NCBI GenBank assembly: GCA_035772405.1
Contig: JAYKKM010000307.1
Location: forward strand, 1,118,501 to 1,182,500
Direction of reading: 5' to 3'
Length of the DNA stretch: 64,000 bases
DNA from: Chrysogorgia sp. JL179-B06
Lineage: Eukaryota; Cnidaria; Anthozoa; Scleralcyonacea; Chrysogorgiidae
The notes under the pieces were generated by a model. The model was not told the DNA's origin and made no database searches. It saw only the letters and a program-made list of their open reading frames with translations. The position numbers and the translations under genes were made by a program. Shown here one piece after another: positions 1 to 10,705 of this stretch. Positions within the stretch are counted from its first letter, which is position 1. Every line of letters begins with the position of its first letter.

Positions 1-109
1 TCAATGCAGTTGTACATGGTTGACATGGCTGTTGCTGGTTTTGAGATGTTTCCTTGATTAGAGAACAATCAACAGACCTAAACACCAAATAAACTTCAAA
101 ATGGGCTTG

Positions 110-1026
110 CTAGTTTGACAGAATTTTAGGAATCGAATGGCGAATAATTGTTCCCGCCGATTTAACTTGAGCTGTAGGGTCAACAACCACAGACTTTACT
201 TCATAAATGTCTGGCAATCCTCCACACAAACACGAATCTTCTATTAGCCACAACAGTTCGACGATATTGTCGTGTCTAACCGAGCGATTTCTTTCTTTGT
301 AAATAAAATGAACATCAGGGATGGGCCATCGGAAAACGAAAACGGTGAAACCAAAACCAGAATGAACTACCACAGTGTATTTTGGGATGCTGTGAGACTC
401 ATCGTATAATTCTATTCGTATTTGGTGTTCGTTGGACTTGTCTACTTTCCAGCAACCAGTAGTTTTCTTGTCGTCTAATTTCTTTAACAATTTTTCCATG
501 TCTGGCACTGTCACTTGTTTTATGGAGGTGCTTGGCTGTCTGTCTTCACTTACCAGAGTACGACGCTCTTGTTTTGGTGTCTCGTGGCTTTTCGCCGGTA
601 AATTCTCCATAGGAACAGTACCAGTTGTTAAAACCTTTCTTTTAGGGTCTACAATTTTAATATAAGCTGGGTATGAATAATCAAGAATAATGCATAAATA
701 TGCCGTGCTCGTTCAGTTGTTGTAATCAGCGCAAGGACATGACAAGCGCAATAATATAATTTATAAGAATACTTACGCTACAAAATGCAGTCCGGCTTGA
801 AATGAAGCTCACAAACATATATATTGTTTGCGTCGATTCACTGCCTTAGCTCCGGCGTCATTTCTCTGGTTCTCAAGATTAGTCGAAGCCATTCTTCTCG
901 AGCTTTATTCTTCAATGATGCGGTATGTTCAGCATCACCTGCGCTAGCCACAGGGATTTTAAAAAGCGAATGCCCGTGTCTTCTGCTGGTTGAACAACCA
1001 AAAAAGGCACAATTTGAACCAGGCAT
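110..1026 (-). pseudogene. THAP-domain protein gene, two exons, stop inside the THAP domain
   Basis: Exon 1 (777-1026) opens with MPGSNCAFFGC and SRRHGHSLFKIP, the start of a C2CH THAP zinc finger that binds DNA. It reaches the closing Cys/His pair (VCELHF) only by passing a TGA where an Arg codon (CGA) would be expected. A GTAAGT donor sits at 776. Exon 2 starts after an AG at 649-650 and runs to 110. It begins with a VLTTGTVPMENLP stretch that fits the linker after many THAP domains, then continues as about 166 residues I do not recognise. The gene may be a host THAP gene or the 5' part of a THAP transposon. The stop suggests a pseudogene unless it is a read error. Confidence 0.6.
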
Positions 1027-1614
1027 ACCTTCGAACAATTGTTTGAAGGTATAATCGCAGAACAACACGTTAAAATAACTCCGAACGATATAACTTTATA
1101 GGTCGCAACACTAGTTGTGTAAACACTTTCCGAATCTTGTGCCCTCTCCTCGTCATGTGAATGTGATACGAAATAAAAGTGAACAATAACATAACTTGTC
1201 ATGTGGTACAGCTAGCCTAACCAGTCTCCCTTCTATTAACCGTGGTTTAACCGAAGTCACTAAGATTTTAAAAATTTGATTAGATAATTAACTGGAAAAG
1301 ATGTTTCTGCTGTTTGGAGAAGTTTTCATTATTTTGAAATATACGGATCTTCAGTAATTTATTTTAGTGATTTCGGTAACAATAGACTCAGGTTAAACGA
1401 AGTGTACAGTTAAGGTTTGTGTGGAATATTTTAACTACAATAAAACTTACTTTGAAGACAAATTTCTCTTATTGGTTGTGTTTTTAATTTTGAGGATCGG
1501 GTGCTATACGAAGCATTATTCATCATTAAACACTGCCTGGTGACACGTGAGCATAAGCAGTGTCTATAATAGCCTGTGCAGGACAACGGCGAAAAAAACA
1601 ATATGCTTTTAAGC
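1027..1614. other. Gene-free stretch
   Basis: No coding pattern, splice structure or repeat pairing was seen in this stretch upstream of the THAP exon. It presumably includes that gene's promoter, but no clear TATA box was found. Confidence 0.3.
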
Positions 1615-1895
1615 ACGCATTAAATCCATCTTAAATGTGAAGTATTTCTGATATTTAATTTATTACTGACATTTAAGAAAAGCTCTTAAACATACCTTAA
1701 ATGTGACACATTTAAGTCGTTTAAGGTTGTGCTTAAACCTGTCTTAAATATTAGAGCCTTAAGCTACGTTTAAGTGCAATTTAAATAATACTGCTTAAAC
1801 GTGCTTAAATAAACCTTCTTAAGCATGTTCTCAAATCTGCTTAAATGTATGTTTAAGCTACATTTAAGACACGTTTAAATGCACTTAAATCTGCA
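1615..1895. repeat. Dense field of TTTAAG/CTTAAA words
   Basis: About 280 bp are built almost entirely from 10-16 bp phrases containing TTTAAG or its complement CTTAAA, in both orientations (for example ACATTTAAG and GCTTAAACGTGC). There is no fixed period, so this is a degenerate short-palindrome repeat rather than a clean tandem array. No coding sense is visible. Confidence 0.6.
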
Positions 1896-1969
1896 ATTTC
1901 GTGCTGTGAATAATATGAAGTGTTTTAGACGATGGCGTGTAAGTATAAATCCATCGGGTGAGGTATGAT

Positions 1970-2340
1970 GGTCGTGTACTCAAGGTTTTTTTGACTTTTT
2001 GCTATATCTATCTCATGAAATTTGACTACGATCACCTTGAATGACCTGCATCTCTGGTCGTAAAACTCAAGGACGATCATTACAAACTGGTTGTAAAACA
2101 AGACCAGGGTTCATCACGTAGATATACAAATTCATTAAAAAACCTCTTGTATAAGACCAGTTGCATATCCCCCCTGATTTGATCACTGGTCCCTCCTAAC
2201 AGGGTGACCACACCTTAAAAATACGACACTACCCTGGAAATATGGGACTGGACTGTGCTCTGATTGGTCAATTCAAATCATACTTGATTCTGCAATGGCT
2301 TAGAGCTCGGTCCAGTCCCACACACATTGAAATATATATA
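1970..2340 (+). repeat. MITE-like repeat, copy A (inverted copy at 60375-60700)
   Basis: Blocks such as GATTGGTCAATTCAAAT, TTAGAGCTCGGTCCAGTCCC and the GACCAG/GGTCGT motifs reappear in reverse orientation at 60375-60700, ending at a TA microsatellite in both places. This marks a dispersed host element with an AT-rich target. No protein is encoded. Confidence 0.65.
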
Positions 2341-2519
2341 TATTACTACTAATAGAACCCGCAACCCTGCGATGCCAGTGCAGTTCTCTGACCACTGAGC
2401 TACGGAGGCCGTTGCCGAGAGCCTAGTCACGAGTTCTGTACTTAGTGGTGGTATGCCGGGAAAAGATTCTGGGTATATTACAAGTAATATTTGGCATTTC
2501 ACTCGATTAAACTACATGT

Positions 2520-2900
2520 TCTAAGGATTTATGGTGAAGGAAAATTTCGAGTGTTGGAATATATACATTTTAAGACCAAAAAAAATATTATCTGTCTCTA
2601 GATATGAACCCTATGGATTTATCCGTCATGGGATATATGATCCATGGGATATGGACCCCATCACGCCTAGAGTAACCTCACGTTGTCATTTTAACGCATG
2701 TCTGTGAAGAATAGAATATCCAGCCATTACCTCTCTAATTTTGGATGAATTCGAGGCTCTCAAGAAAACTTCACTTATCCGGGAACTGTCGTTTGGAATA
2801 GCTTACCTGTGGAAGTTACTACTGCTTCATCAATTGCACAATTTAAATCTTTGGGAAAATCAAGTTACTTTTTTGCCGATTGTGGTCATTTCCCAACTTT
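2520..2900. other. Gene-free stretch with a fragment of the 12947-13141 repeat
   Basis: Bases 2523-2585 resemble one arm of the inverted repeat at 12947-13141 (AAGGATTTATG...GAGTGTTGGAATA...TTTTAAGACCAAA). The rest shows no coding or repeat structure. Confidence 0.4.
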
Positions 2901-2904
2901 TTTG

Positions 2905-3245
2905 AAAGTCAAGTTTTTCGGCCAATTTTCGTCTAATATTTGTTTGACCCTGCCAGAAGTGTTTTTCATCAGGCCTAAACAAGCCGTCATGTTTTGCATT
3001 ATTTCGATTTCGTCCATTTTTGTGGCTAAGTTTCGTCTAATACTTGTTAGATCCCACCAGAAGAGTTTTTCAAGGCATCAATAAGGCATTATTTCGAAAT
3101 CTCAAAAATGGCCCAAAATCGTCACAAAGTTCAGGTTAACCCCTGACTTTTTTCGGCCATTTTCCGACTTTTTTTAAAAGTCCATTTTTTCGTCTAATTG
3201 TTTTCTAATACTTGTATAATAGACCCCGCCAGAAGTGTTTCCTGA
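2905..3245. repeat. Degenerate tandem repeat
   Basis: Three diverged copies of a 110-150 bp unit contain the words TCGTCTAATACTTGT and CCGCCAGAAGTGTTT. Spacing is irregular, which suggests an old, decaying tandem array. No gene is supported. Confidence 0.5.
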
Positions 3246-3836
3246 GTCGCAAGTAGCAACTCGCAGCTCTACTTTTTACAGCTCTACTCTACAGCTTTAT
3301 TTGAGTAAATTTTTTAACTATTTAAAGTTTCTATAAGAACTTCCATAGGTGTACGGGCACAAATTTATAGGGGGGGCGCAGAACGTTTTGCCTGACTGAG
3401 ACGGAAATTGCGCGACTTTTGATATAAAAAACCCCACCGGTAATCATATATACGTGTTCGTATGGATATGACTGTTTTGATAAATTGTTTTGATTACTTT
3501 TCCCCATTTTCACCCTATTTTTTATTGTTTTTCCTATATTTTCGCCCGACTTACGTTCAAAATTTGCCCGAATTAGCAACATTTCCATTCGTCTGGGGGG
3601 CAGCTGCCCCCCCTGCACCCCCGCCTCGTACACCTATGAGAACTTCTATCACTTGCATAATTCCAATATCATTCCAGCTTTCAGTCATTTCGAAAACGGT
3701 AGCATATGACTACAAAGTGTCTTTTGATTTATTGTTTACTCACGCGAGAAATTCGGGCGAGTGAAAATAGTTCAACATTTTCAACTATATCCCACGGCTT
3801 GCGAGTACTTGCAGCTAGGTGCAAATGAGTACTTGC
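3246..3836. other. Gene-free stretch
   Basis: Nothing supported: open frames here are short, unconserved in look and rich in proline from a C-run at 3600-3630. Confidence 0.3.
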
Positions 3837-4031
3837 AGCTAGGTGCAAGTTGATTCGTGCGAGGACTACTAATAGTATATAGACAATCAATTCAGATGTA
3901 AACCTTTCGATCAAAAACGGTAACAACCATTGTAGCTAGGTGCAAGTTGATTCGTGCAAGGACTACTTATAGTATATAGACAATCAATTCAGATGTAAAC
4001 CTTTCGATCAAACAACGGTAACAACCATTGT
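3837..4031 (+). repeat. Direct tandem duplication, two units of 97-98 bp
   Basis: Unit 1 (3837-3933) and unit 2 (3934-4031) both start AGCTAGGTGCAAGTTGATTC and end with AACAACCATTGT, with only a few differences. A partial third start (GCAGCTAGGTGCAA) lies just upstream. The duplication is recent and non-coding. Confidence 0.85.
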
Positions 4032-4877
4032 ATAAATCCTTTCCAACAACTTTCTCATTTGCATTAGGCTATGCCTATGGGCTGTAAACATGTTGATTTT
4101 GATTTCTTCATCGAAGTGTACATGTATAGTCACGGAGTTATAAACTATGAACAATTGTTTATTCGGACTGTATATGCTTGTAATTATAAACATCGATGTC
4201 GATGAGATAATCTGTATTTTATAGTTGTATATTATGATGAAAGAGCCTACTAGAGTATATGCTCACTCAGAGCATTTTAATACATTATAGACTTGCTTTC
4301 GAATTCAAGTCCTTTACTATATTATACTAGTATCGAAACTATTTCTACTTCATTAATCTCGAAGGATTTTTAATCAATCTTATTTTAAAAGATCGATATA
4401 CCGTTTAAACGATGCTGGTACGAAATGAATCCGTTAAATTCAAATGCAAGACGCAAGGTCAATGCGGTATATTATTGCCATATTCACTTCGTACTTTAAT
4501 ACCCGAATATACGTCCCATTTATGTGAAACAATCCATTACAACCATAAGTATATAATCGCGCAAAAGCCGAAAATCTAAACCAAACATAGTCTGAAACAA
4601 ACATAACACCGCTAATTATGTCTTCGATTTCACGATTTGATCACAGTTCACAGATTGACAAATATGGTAGGGGCGCTGTGGTGTATGGGGTGCTCTCGTG
4701 CAGGTGCTCTCGTGTCAGTGGCACTGCCAAACCCTGCTCCGGGATTTACTGAAATTAAGATTGGATGCCCCCTCTAGTTTTATTTATGATCTCTATGAGT
4801 GCCCACCTCACGGGCGTTCGTTGCGGGTGACATCGATATATTTGGTCAGCGGACAACTTTGTTTCTTCGTAATCAGC
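4032..4877. other. Gene-free stretch
   Basis: AT-rich host DNA. I see no exon structure, RNA gene or repeat pairing. Confidence 0.3.
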
Positions 4878-5048
4878 AACCTCGTACCCAGGGTCTTCTC
4901 AGTGCCCGCGGAGGGAGCACCCGGGATGGGAATGGAGCGAGGGAAGAGAAGACCCAAAAGAGAGGTAAAGGCTGGTCACGCAACTCCAAGGATATTGGAT
5001 TATTTTGTAACCTGGCTTATTCTCGCTTATATCATCCAGGGGGCTAGT
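4878..5048 (+). repeat. Dispersed repeat with CCTCGTACCCAGGGTCTTCT end; inverted partner at 6082-6252
   Basis: About 170 bp match 6082-6252 in reverse orientation, from the CTCGTACCCAGGGTCTTCTC end through AACCTGGCTTATTCTCGC to a C-rich end. Related ends occur at 10810 and 19785. It is non-coding and SINE- or MITE-like. The two copies bracket 1 kb of further palindromic repeats. Confidence 0.7.
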
Positions 5049-5190
5049 CTCCTTTGCAGTCGTTCTTAGTATGTCCAGTAAATCAACGTATATTTCGAAG
5101 TATCCACCATCTTTCAACTTCTATCTACAGTCCGTACTGTCTTTCCAATAAATTGTAATATTTTTAAATTATCCATATACTTCGGCTTAT

Positions 5191-5332
5191 AAGTAATAAC
5201 ATGACTTGAGGGAAATTAGCGATTAAATTTCCCCGCAGCCGAGAGAAGATTTCGTCCAAGGACTTTTACAAATCTTCCCGAGGCAAAGTGAAAATTTAAT
5301 CGCCAATTTCCCTCAAGTCATGTTATCACTTT
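5191..5332. repeat. Inverted repeat (hairpin MITE), about 142 bp
   Basis: AAGTAATAACATGACTTGAG at the left pairs with its complement at the right. The arms are about 45 bp and the loop carries a second partial palindrome. It is a typical small MITE with no coding content. Confidence 0.75.
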
Positions 5333-5368
5333 GTAATACTATGATCGCCGAGGAAAACTTTGTAAACC

Positions 5369-5494
5369 TTAGGCCCGTTTCAAACGTCGAACTTTTCATG
5401 TGCCGAATCTAATGTAAATTACCAAAACCCTTTGTTCATGATCATTTGCATTAGATTCGGCACATGAGAAGTTCGACGTTTGAAACGGGCTTAA
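5369..5494. repeat. Inverted repeat MITE, about 126 bp
   Basis: TTAGGCCCGTTTCAAACGTC at the left pairs with its complement at 5475-5494. The arms are about 50 bp and nearly perfect, with a loop near 5425. Possible TTAA-type ends are not certain. Confidence 0.8.
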
Positions 5495-5787
5495 CCGACG
5501 GGATATTTAGTTGGTTGTCAGATACTCAGAGATGAGTGCATCGCTTTTCGTGTTTTGAATTAAGACTGGCACATGGTTAGTGTATACCTTATAATCATTG
5601 TAACTGAGTGAGGAATGTAGAAATAATGTAAATTCAATGTCCATGAACGGCATAAGTTCAGTCGGTTTTGACGACAATTTTAAGCGTCAGGCGCGGGCTG
5701 AAAAGGAAAATCGGGGATAACACCTCTGACTACCTTATCCAGCCAGTTGTTGGAGGCAGAGTCCTTTGCCTTCTAAGATTCCCGCCT

Positions 5788-5930
5788 GGATATGATATGC
5801 AAGCGGGAAATTTAGTGGAAAACAAAGGATTTTTTTGTCTAGTAATTTTCCCATGCATGTGAATGAGGGAAAATTAGAAGACAAAGAAATCCTTTGTGTT
5901 CTACGAAATTTCCTGCATGCATATCATAGG
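5788..5930. repeat. Imperfect inverted repeat
   Basis: The segment around GATATGATATGCAAGCGGG and AAACAAAGGATTTTTTTGTC is mirrored by AAATCCTTTGT and CATGCATATCAT. It is a small non-coding hairpin element. Confidence 0.5.
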
Positions 5931-6081
5931 AATGAGGGAAATTTAGAAGAAAGTGGAAAATTTCCCTCTTGCATGAGCAATGAGGGAAATACGAGGTTTA
6001 CATTCCCTCGGAGAACAAAAGAATCCGAGGCGATCATGGTATTATTTCAATTATAAAAGTTTGTGGTATGTTTTCACAGCG

Positions 6082-6252
6082 ATCCGCCCCCCCCGGATGA
6101 TATAAGCAAGAATAAGCCAGGTTACAAAATAATCCAATATCCTTGGAGTCACGCGACCAGCCTTTACCAGGGTCTTCTCTTCCCTCGCTCCACTCCCCTC
6201 CCATCGGCGCTCCCTCCCCGGGCACTGAGAAGACCCTGGGTACGAGGTGCAT
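6082..6252 (-). repeat. Inverted partner of the 4878-5048 repeat
   Basis: Reverse-orientation copy of 4878-5048, ending in AAGACCCTGGGTACGAGG. It is non-coding. A low-complexity C-run at 6087-6094 opens it. Confidence 0.7.
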
Positions 6253-6481
6253 AATCAGTTGTAACCAGCACATTCTCTAAGGGGCATAAGGATTTATCAT
6301 TATCATGAATCTAATTACCCTAATCGAACCCAATCCACCTCAACTTCATTGTAACCCTAACCCCAGGCTTGTGTTTTTCAATCCCATTACAAATATTTTA
6401 ATACGGAGTTGACCGCTGACCAAACATATCGATGTCGCCCGCAACGAACGGTCAGGGTCTTTCACCGAGTGGGGACTAGGA

Positions 6482-6907
6482 CTAGTTACTATATTACCAA
6501 CTGTTTTTTACTGTTTTTAACTGTTTTTAGGAGTACATGATTAAGACAATAATCGGCAATTGTCAAATGCTTTTAGATTACCAACAATGGGTAATTCCAC
6601 AACAGTAAATTGTAGGATTCTAGAACCCAACCCCAACAGAACACAAATCCTAACCCTAACCCCCAAGGTGGGGGGTTAGGGTTAAGTTAGGGTTAGATTT
6701 GTGTTGGGGTTGGGTTCTAGAATCCTACAATTTACTGTTGTGGAATTACCCCATTATTGGTAATCTAAAAGTATTTGACAATTGCCGATTATTGGTCTTT
6801 AATCTTTCATCATGTACTGCTAAAAACAATCTCGTTCACGAGATTGTCCTAAAAACAGTTAAAAACAGTAAAAACAGTCAAAAACAGTTGGTAATATACT
6901 AACTAGT
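6482..6907. repeat. Long palindromic element, arms about 190 bp
   Basis: ACTAGTTA...CCAACTGTTTTTTACTG at the left is mirrored by CAGTCAAAAACAGTTGG...TAACTAGT at the right. The inner arms carry TGTAGGATTCTAGAACCCAA and its complement, and the centre near 6672 is a C/G run. CCTAACCCTAACC words near the centre are telomere-like but few. It is a MITE without coding capacity. Confidence 0.8.
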
Positions 6908-6939
6908 CTAAGCATGCGTAAGTCAAACCCGATAAAAAC

Positions 6940-7391
6940 ATGAATCACAAAAATGATATTGGAAGATTCGTCGTGAATTCCAACGAGAACTTCTCGAACG
7001 AACCATCGTCCAACACGGAAAGTTTGGCCAGCGATTCCACTGTGAGTTCAGCCGCGCTGTGGCCGGCCGCATAGAATGAACTCGTAGACCTCTCGTTCGA
7101 GGACTTCATGATCAAACTGAATGGCTACCACAAAGAATTGGTGAAGAAATACAAGAGGAGACGTCGTATGTTAAAGAACCGAGGATATGCGCATTCGTGC
7201 AGACTAAAGCTCTTCACAAATCTCCAAACTAGAATTGGAAAAGCGTTTTGTGAGCATGGAAAATCAGATGGGAGTTAATACTGTGGAAAATGGACTGACT
7301 GAGAGTGAGAACCCGACTCACGCAATATGAAAATCTGCTGAGAGAAATTTTTGAACAGATTGACATTGGAAAGATCATACGGAAAGCATAG
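6940..7391 (+). pseudogene. Intronless Maf-type bZIP transcription factor pseudogene
   Basis: The translation runs MNHKNDIGRF..., then carries NELVDLSFEDFMIKLNG and KYKRRRRMLKNRGYAHSCR. These are the extended homology region and basic region of Maf-family bZIP DNA-binding proteins. A TAG sits in frame near 7072. After the basic region the zipper continues only by changing frame, with LTQYENLLREIFEQ near the end. No introns interrupt it, so it looks like a retrocopy. The parent gene is not in the window. Confidence 0.7.
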
Positions 7392-7567
7392 TTGTTCAAC
7401 GAAGATTACACTAACATGGAAAAGTTGAAAAAATATAGCTTCACAATCGACGTTTAAGTTTATATTCTGATTAACATCACGCATAGTTGTTTGTTTATAG
7501 TTAGTTATAAACTTAATAGTATAGCCATCATCTCTCTGATGCGGTTAGTTGTTGATCAATACATGCA

Positions 7568-7667
7568 TCTACAATCCTGGCCAAAAGTCCTTGGGCCACC
7601 TCTACAATTTTTGGGATTAGGGACATGCCTTACTTCGCACGTGGACAAAAATGTTAAATTACATATT
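7568..7667 (+). repeat. 100-bp direct repeat, copy 1
   Basis: CAATCCTGGCCAAAAGTCCT through AAATGTTAAATTACATATTG is almost identical to 10706-10805 in the same orientation. A short piece also occurs inverted at 19786-19806. The two full copies bracket the Rep-helicase remnant and the Tc1 transposase. Confidence 0.85.
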
Positions 7668-7678
7668 GTGGTCTGCGA

Positions 7679-8816
7679 GTGTTGCATTGGGTAGTTTCTC
7701 TGGAGGCTCATGCGGAGACAGAGCAAAATGATCAGTTAAATCGGTATCATTTTCATATGGCTCCAAAGCTAACAAAAAGAGGAAGATGGCTGCAAGTACG
7801 ACGGTTCTTGGATGAAACCTTTTCCATTAAGGTGAACTTTAGTGATAACCATAATACTTATTATAGTGCCTATAAGTATGTCACTAAAGAAGACAAAGAA
7901 GCATTGCACTCTCAACAACATCCGGATCTGTCTTCTGTCCCAAGAACCGAGAAAGCCTTAGCAAGCAAGAAAAGAAAAGCTAGAGGGGAAAGTTCAACAG
8001 GTCTAAAAAAGGGCCGCAAAGAAAAATCCTTAAGCGTGTTCGATGTGACGAAAATTATTATGGCAAAGAAGATAACAACGAGGTTACAGCTAGTCTGTTT
8101 AGCCGTGGAGCAAAATCGCGAAGGTAAAAGCAGCTTAGCAGAATTCATAGCCAACAAAGGAAGCAAGGTTGACGAGGCACTAGCAGTTGCGAAGGAATTT
8201 TCAGAAGCCGAGACGAGAAACATTCGTTCAAAAAAAACACGCCTTCAGTTGTTACAGTTGGATGTGAAGGAATATGGTTGCAAGCAGCGTTGCAAGTACT
8301 ACGCAATAATGGGATTGCGGTTCCGGTATTCTGCCAGGCAAATACCAGAACATTTTTATCCACGGTCCAGCAAATAGTGGGAAAACATTCATTTTATCGC
8401 CTCTGAAATTTATTTACCACGCTTTCTGCAATCCAGCTACTGGCACATTTGCATGGATGGGGGCCGAGGAAGCCGAAATCATATTTCTTAATGATTTTAG
8501 GTGGAATCCTGCAATTATTGCCTGGGCAGACCTATTGCAAGCTTTGGAAGGAGACATAGTGCATTTGCCAGCGCCCAAAAACTTTTGCAAGCACGACTTA
8601 GAACTTAGCAACGACACGCCATTTTTTGCCACATCAGACGCACCACTTGTTCTCATTAAAGGTGGATGTGTTGATCGATCCAACACTGAAATGATGCAAG
8701 TTAGATGGCGGTTTTTCCACTTTTGGAAACAAATTCCACAGTCTGAGCAACTTCATTTGAATCCATGTGGACGCTGTTTTGCGAAACTTCTATTTGACAA
8801 CGTAGGCAACGAGTGA
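7679..8816 (+). pseudogene. HUH endonuclease plus SF3 helicase (Rep-helicase) remnant
   Basis: Frame 1 (7679-8377) has RYHFHMAPKL, a His-x-His metal site, and YYSAYKYVTKED, a tyrosine motif as in HUH Rep nucleases. A lysine-rich linker follows. The helicase part reads in another frame from about 8350 to 8816, with Walker A GPANSGKT, Walker B IIFLNDF and FFATSDAPLVL as sensor-like region. This order (HUH then SF3) is that of CRESS and parvovirus-type Rep proteins. The frame change at 8340-8377, and the poor match of the left end, indicate a decayed integrated Rep gene. It could instead be a Rep-carrying transposon. Confidence 0.6.
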
Positions 8817-9397
8817 AAAAACGGCGGTTATAATATATTATTTATAAAAAAAACAACAGTTGCATGCTGGTTAATATTTGAAAACATGGACAGTACTCAC
8901 ACACAGTTTTCATCAATGTAAGCGGAATTTTTGCACTGTGCTATTATGATGTAGTATTTATTATAACTAAACAATGATAAGCGTGGCATGTCAACGCTCT
9001 TGAACACGTTTCTTTTGTTTAAACAATTGATTTTTGTGTAGTTCCCACAGTACTCACCAGTTTTATATATAAAGTAAACAATGAAGTCTAATTTTAGTAA
9101 CGTTGAAGTGAGAACTGTTGAAAATAACGAAGAAGTTGTTTTATTAATCGTTATTTCCAGATTGATTGCTGTTAAAATGATTAACAAGACAGTTATGAAC
9201 ATAATTTATTACCAAAACGTTATAGTAATACATTTATCTTCGTATTTGTAAGTGAGAACTGTCGATGAGAAATGTCGCCTGTAAACTTCCGGTTCTATTT
9301 TCAGACATTGTTAAATGCTGAACATACTGTATGTATATAGTTAAACTTTAATTAATTAGTTAATATTTTATTCTGTACCTTTTGAGTCAATCACAGC
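8817..9397. other. Gene-free stretch beside the Tc1 transposase
   Basis: AT-rich. CAGTACTCAC and GTGAGAACTGT words recur in both orientations (8890, 9049, 9108, 9250), possibly remnants of transposon ends, but no clear terminal inverted repeat could be paired with the region after 10438. Confidence 0.35.
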
Positions 9398-10438
9398 TTA
9401 GATTCTTTTCGACATACTGTCGATTGTACGATCTATAATATCTGCTGAAAAACTGTCAAACGCAGTTAAAACTCTTGTTTGAAATTGTTCAAATGATTCC
9501 GTAAAAATATTTCGAGAAATGGCTTCGTGCTGTAACTGTGTCTTTATTAAGTGGAATATGTTTTCAATTGGATTGAGGTCTGGAGAGCGTGGAGGAATTA
9601 CATGCATCTCAGCTTCGATTTCTTCAAGAGCTTGTTTAGCCACTTTACTTGTTTGCGAAGGTTCGTTGTCCATTATAAACAAACGACGGCGGGCATGTTT
9701 TCGGCCGGCCCGTGCAAAACAAAGACGAAAATGGTCTCTTATAAACATTGCAAAAAATTGTCCGTTCATTTTCTCATATGGTACTCGTAGCACCACCCCT
9801 TTTCCGTAAGCGATGGCCACAAGAACATGCAATCTTCGTCCACCAGCAAGATCTTTACATCCTTTTGCAGTAATTTCCAATCCCTCACTTTTCTTTCGCC
9901 AAACTCTCGATTTTGGGGTAGTAGCATTGTTGAAGGGATTATGCTTGTGGACAAAAGAAACACCGTCAAAGTAAAATGAAACTTCGTTAGACCAAAATCT
10001 TGGATTTCTATACAAGCAAAGTCGTTTTGTTTTTTTAGCGTAACTTTGACGTCTTTGTCTGTCCTTTTCGGTGACTAGGCCTTTTTTACGAGCTTGTAAG
10101 TAACCGTATCCTAACGCGTTTAAGTGTCGCGAAAATGTTCGTCGACTAGCCATCTGCAAACTTAATCCACTTTTCATCACCAAGGAACTGACTGTCATGT
10201 TGATATTTTCATGTCTACACTTTTTCAAACAACAAACTAACATGCGTGTACTTCTTTGGCTAATTTTCCTCGGTCTGCCCATTTTTGCAGGTTTCGATTT
10301 CTTCATGGGCGTCAGACCAGTGTTACATATCCTCTGAGCGGATGACTTTGAAATCTCTCGGTAAGACGCATGAGTTTCTGATTTTAAATACAAAGCAAGC
10401 GCTTTCTGTTCTGCAGATATTTGCCCGTTGTACACCAT
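9398..10438 (-). CDS. Tc1/mariner-type transposase, full length
   Basis: 346 residues, uninterrupted, starting MVYNGQISAEQKALALYLKS. The N-terminal half has two helix-turn-helix-like blocks (MGRPRKISQRSTR, then SLQMASRRTFSRHL). The catalytic core shows a DDE triad: D in FYFDGVSF, D in LFIMDNEPSQ and E in PPRSPDLNPIENIF, with 34 residues between the last two. That is the Tc1 DD34E layout. The protein would cut and paste a TA-flanked element. Length and integrity suggest recent activity, although no matching terminal repeats were identified. Confidence 0.85.
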   Translation of the reverse strand: MVYNGQISAEQKALALYLKSETHASYREISKSSAQRICNTGLTPMKKSKPAKMGRPRKISQRSTRMLVCCLKKCRHENINMTVSSLVMKSGLSLQMASRRTFSRHLNALGYGYLQARKKGLVTEKDRQRRQSYAKKTKRLCLYRNPRFWSNEVSFYFDGVSFVHKHNPFNNATTPKSRVWRKKSEGLEITAKGCKDLAGGRRLHVLVAIAYGKGVVLRVPYEKMNGQFFAMFIRDHFRLCFARAGRKHARRRLFIMDNEPSQTSKVAKQALEEIEAEMHVIPPRSPDLNPIENIFHLIKTQLQHEAISRNIFTESFEQFQTRVLTAFDSFSADIIDRTIDSMSKRI

Positions 10439-10705
10439 TCTGATGCAAAGTTTAAAATGTTAACGTATTATAGGACTATAAAACCATTAGACCTTTCATG
10501 CAGTGATTAAGGGTCGTTGATTTGTGACGTATTTTAAGTTATTAGCTTTGCAAAATGATTGTGACGTCAGCGCACGTGCACATGTACGTTGCTTATTAGT
10601 ACCCAGACATGTAAAAGGTACCTCTCAATCTTTGATGCAAAAATGACGACTACACATAAGTTCACTTTAAAGTTACACCCATTTTTCGTTTGACTATGCC
10701 GTACA

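Noticed and set aside
3460..3770. Proline-rich ORFs near 3.5 kb
   Set aside because: Both strands open by chance around a C-run; no domain, splice site or promoter.
6640..6700. TAACCCT/TTAGGG words considered as interstitial telomere
   Set aside because: Only two or three units, at the centre of a MITE palindrome; similar words at 18150 and 50726 are also too few and irregular.
7912..8363. Minus ORFs opposite the Rep remnant
   Set aside because: Plus strand carries His-x-His and SF3 motifs; the minus frames carry none.
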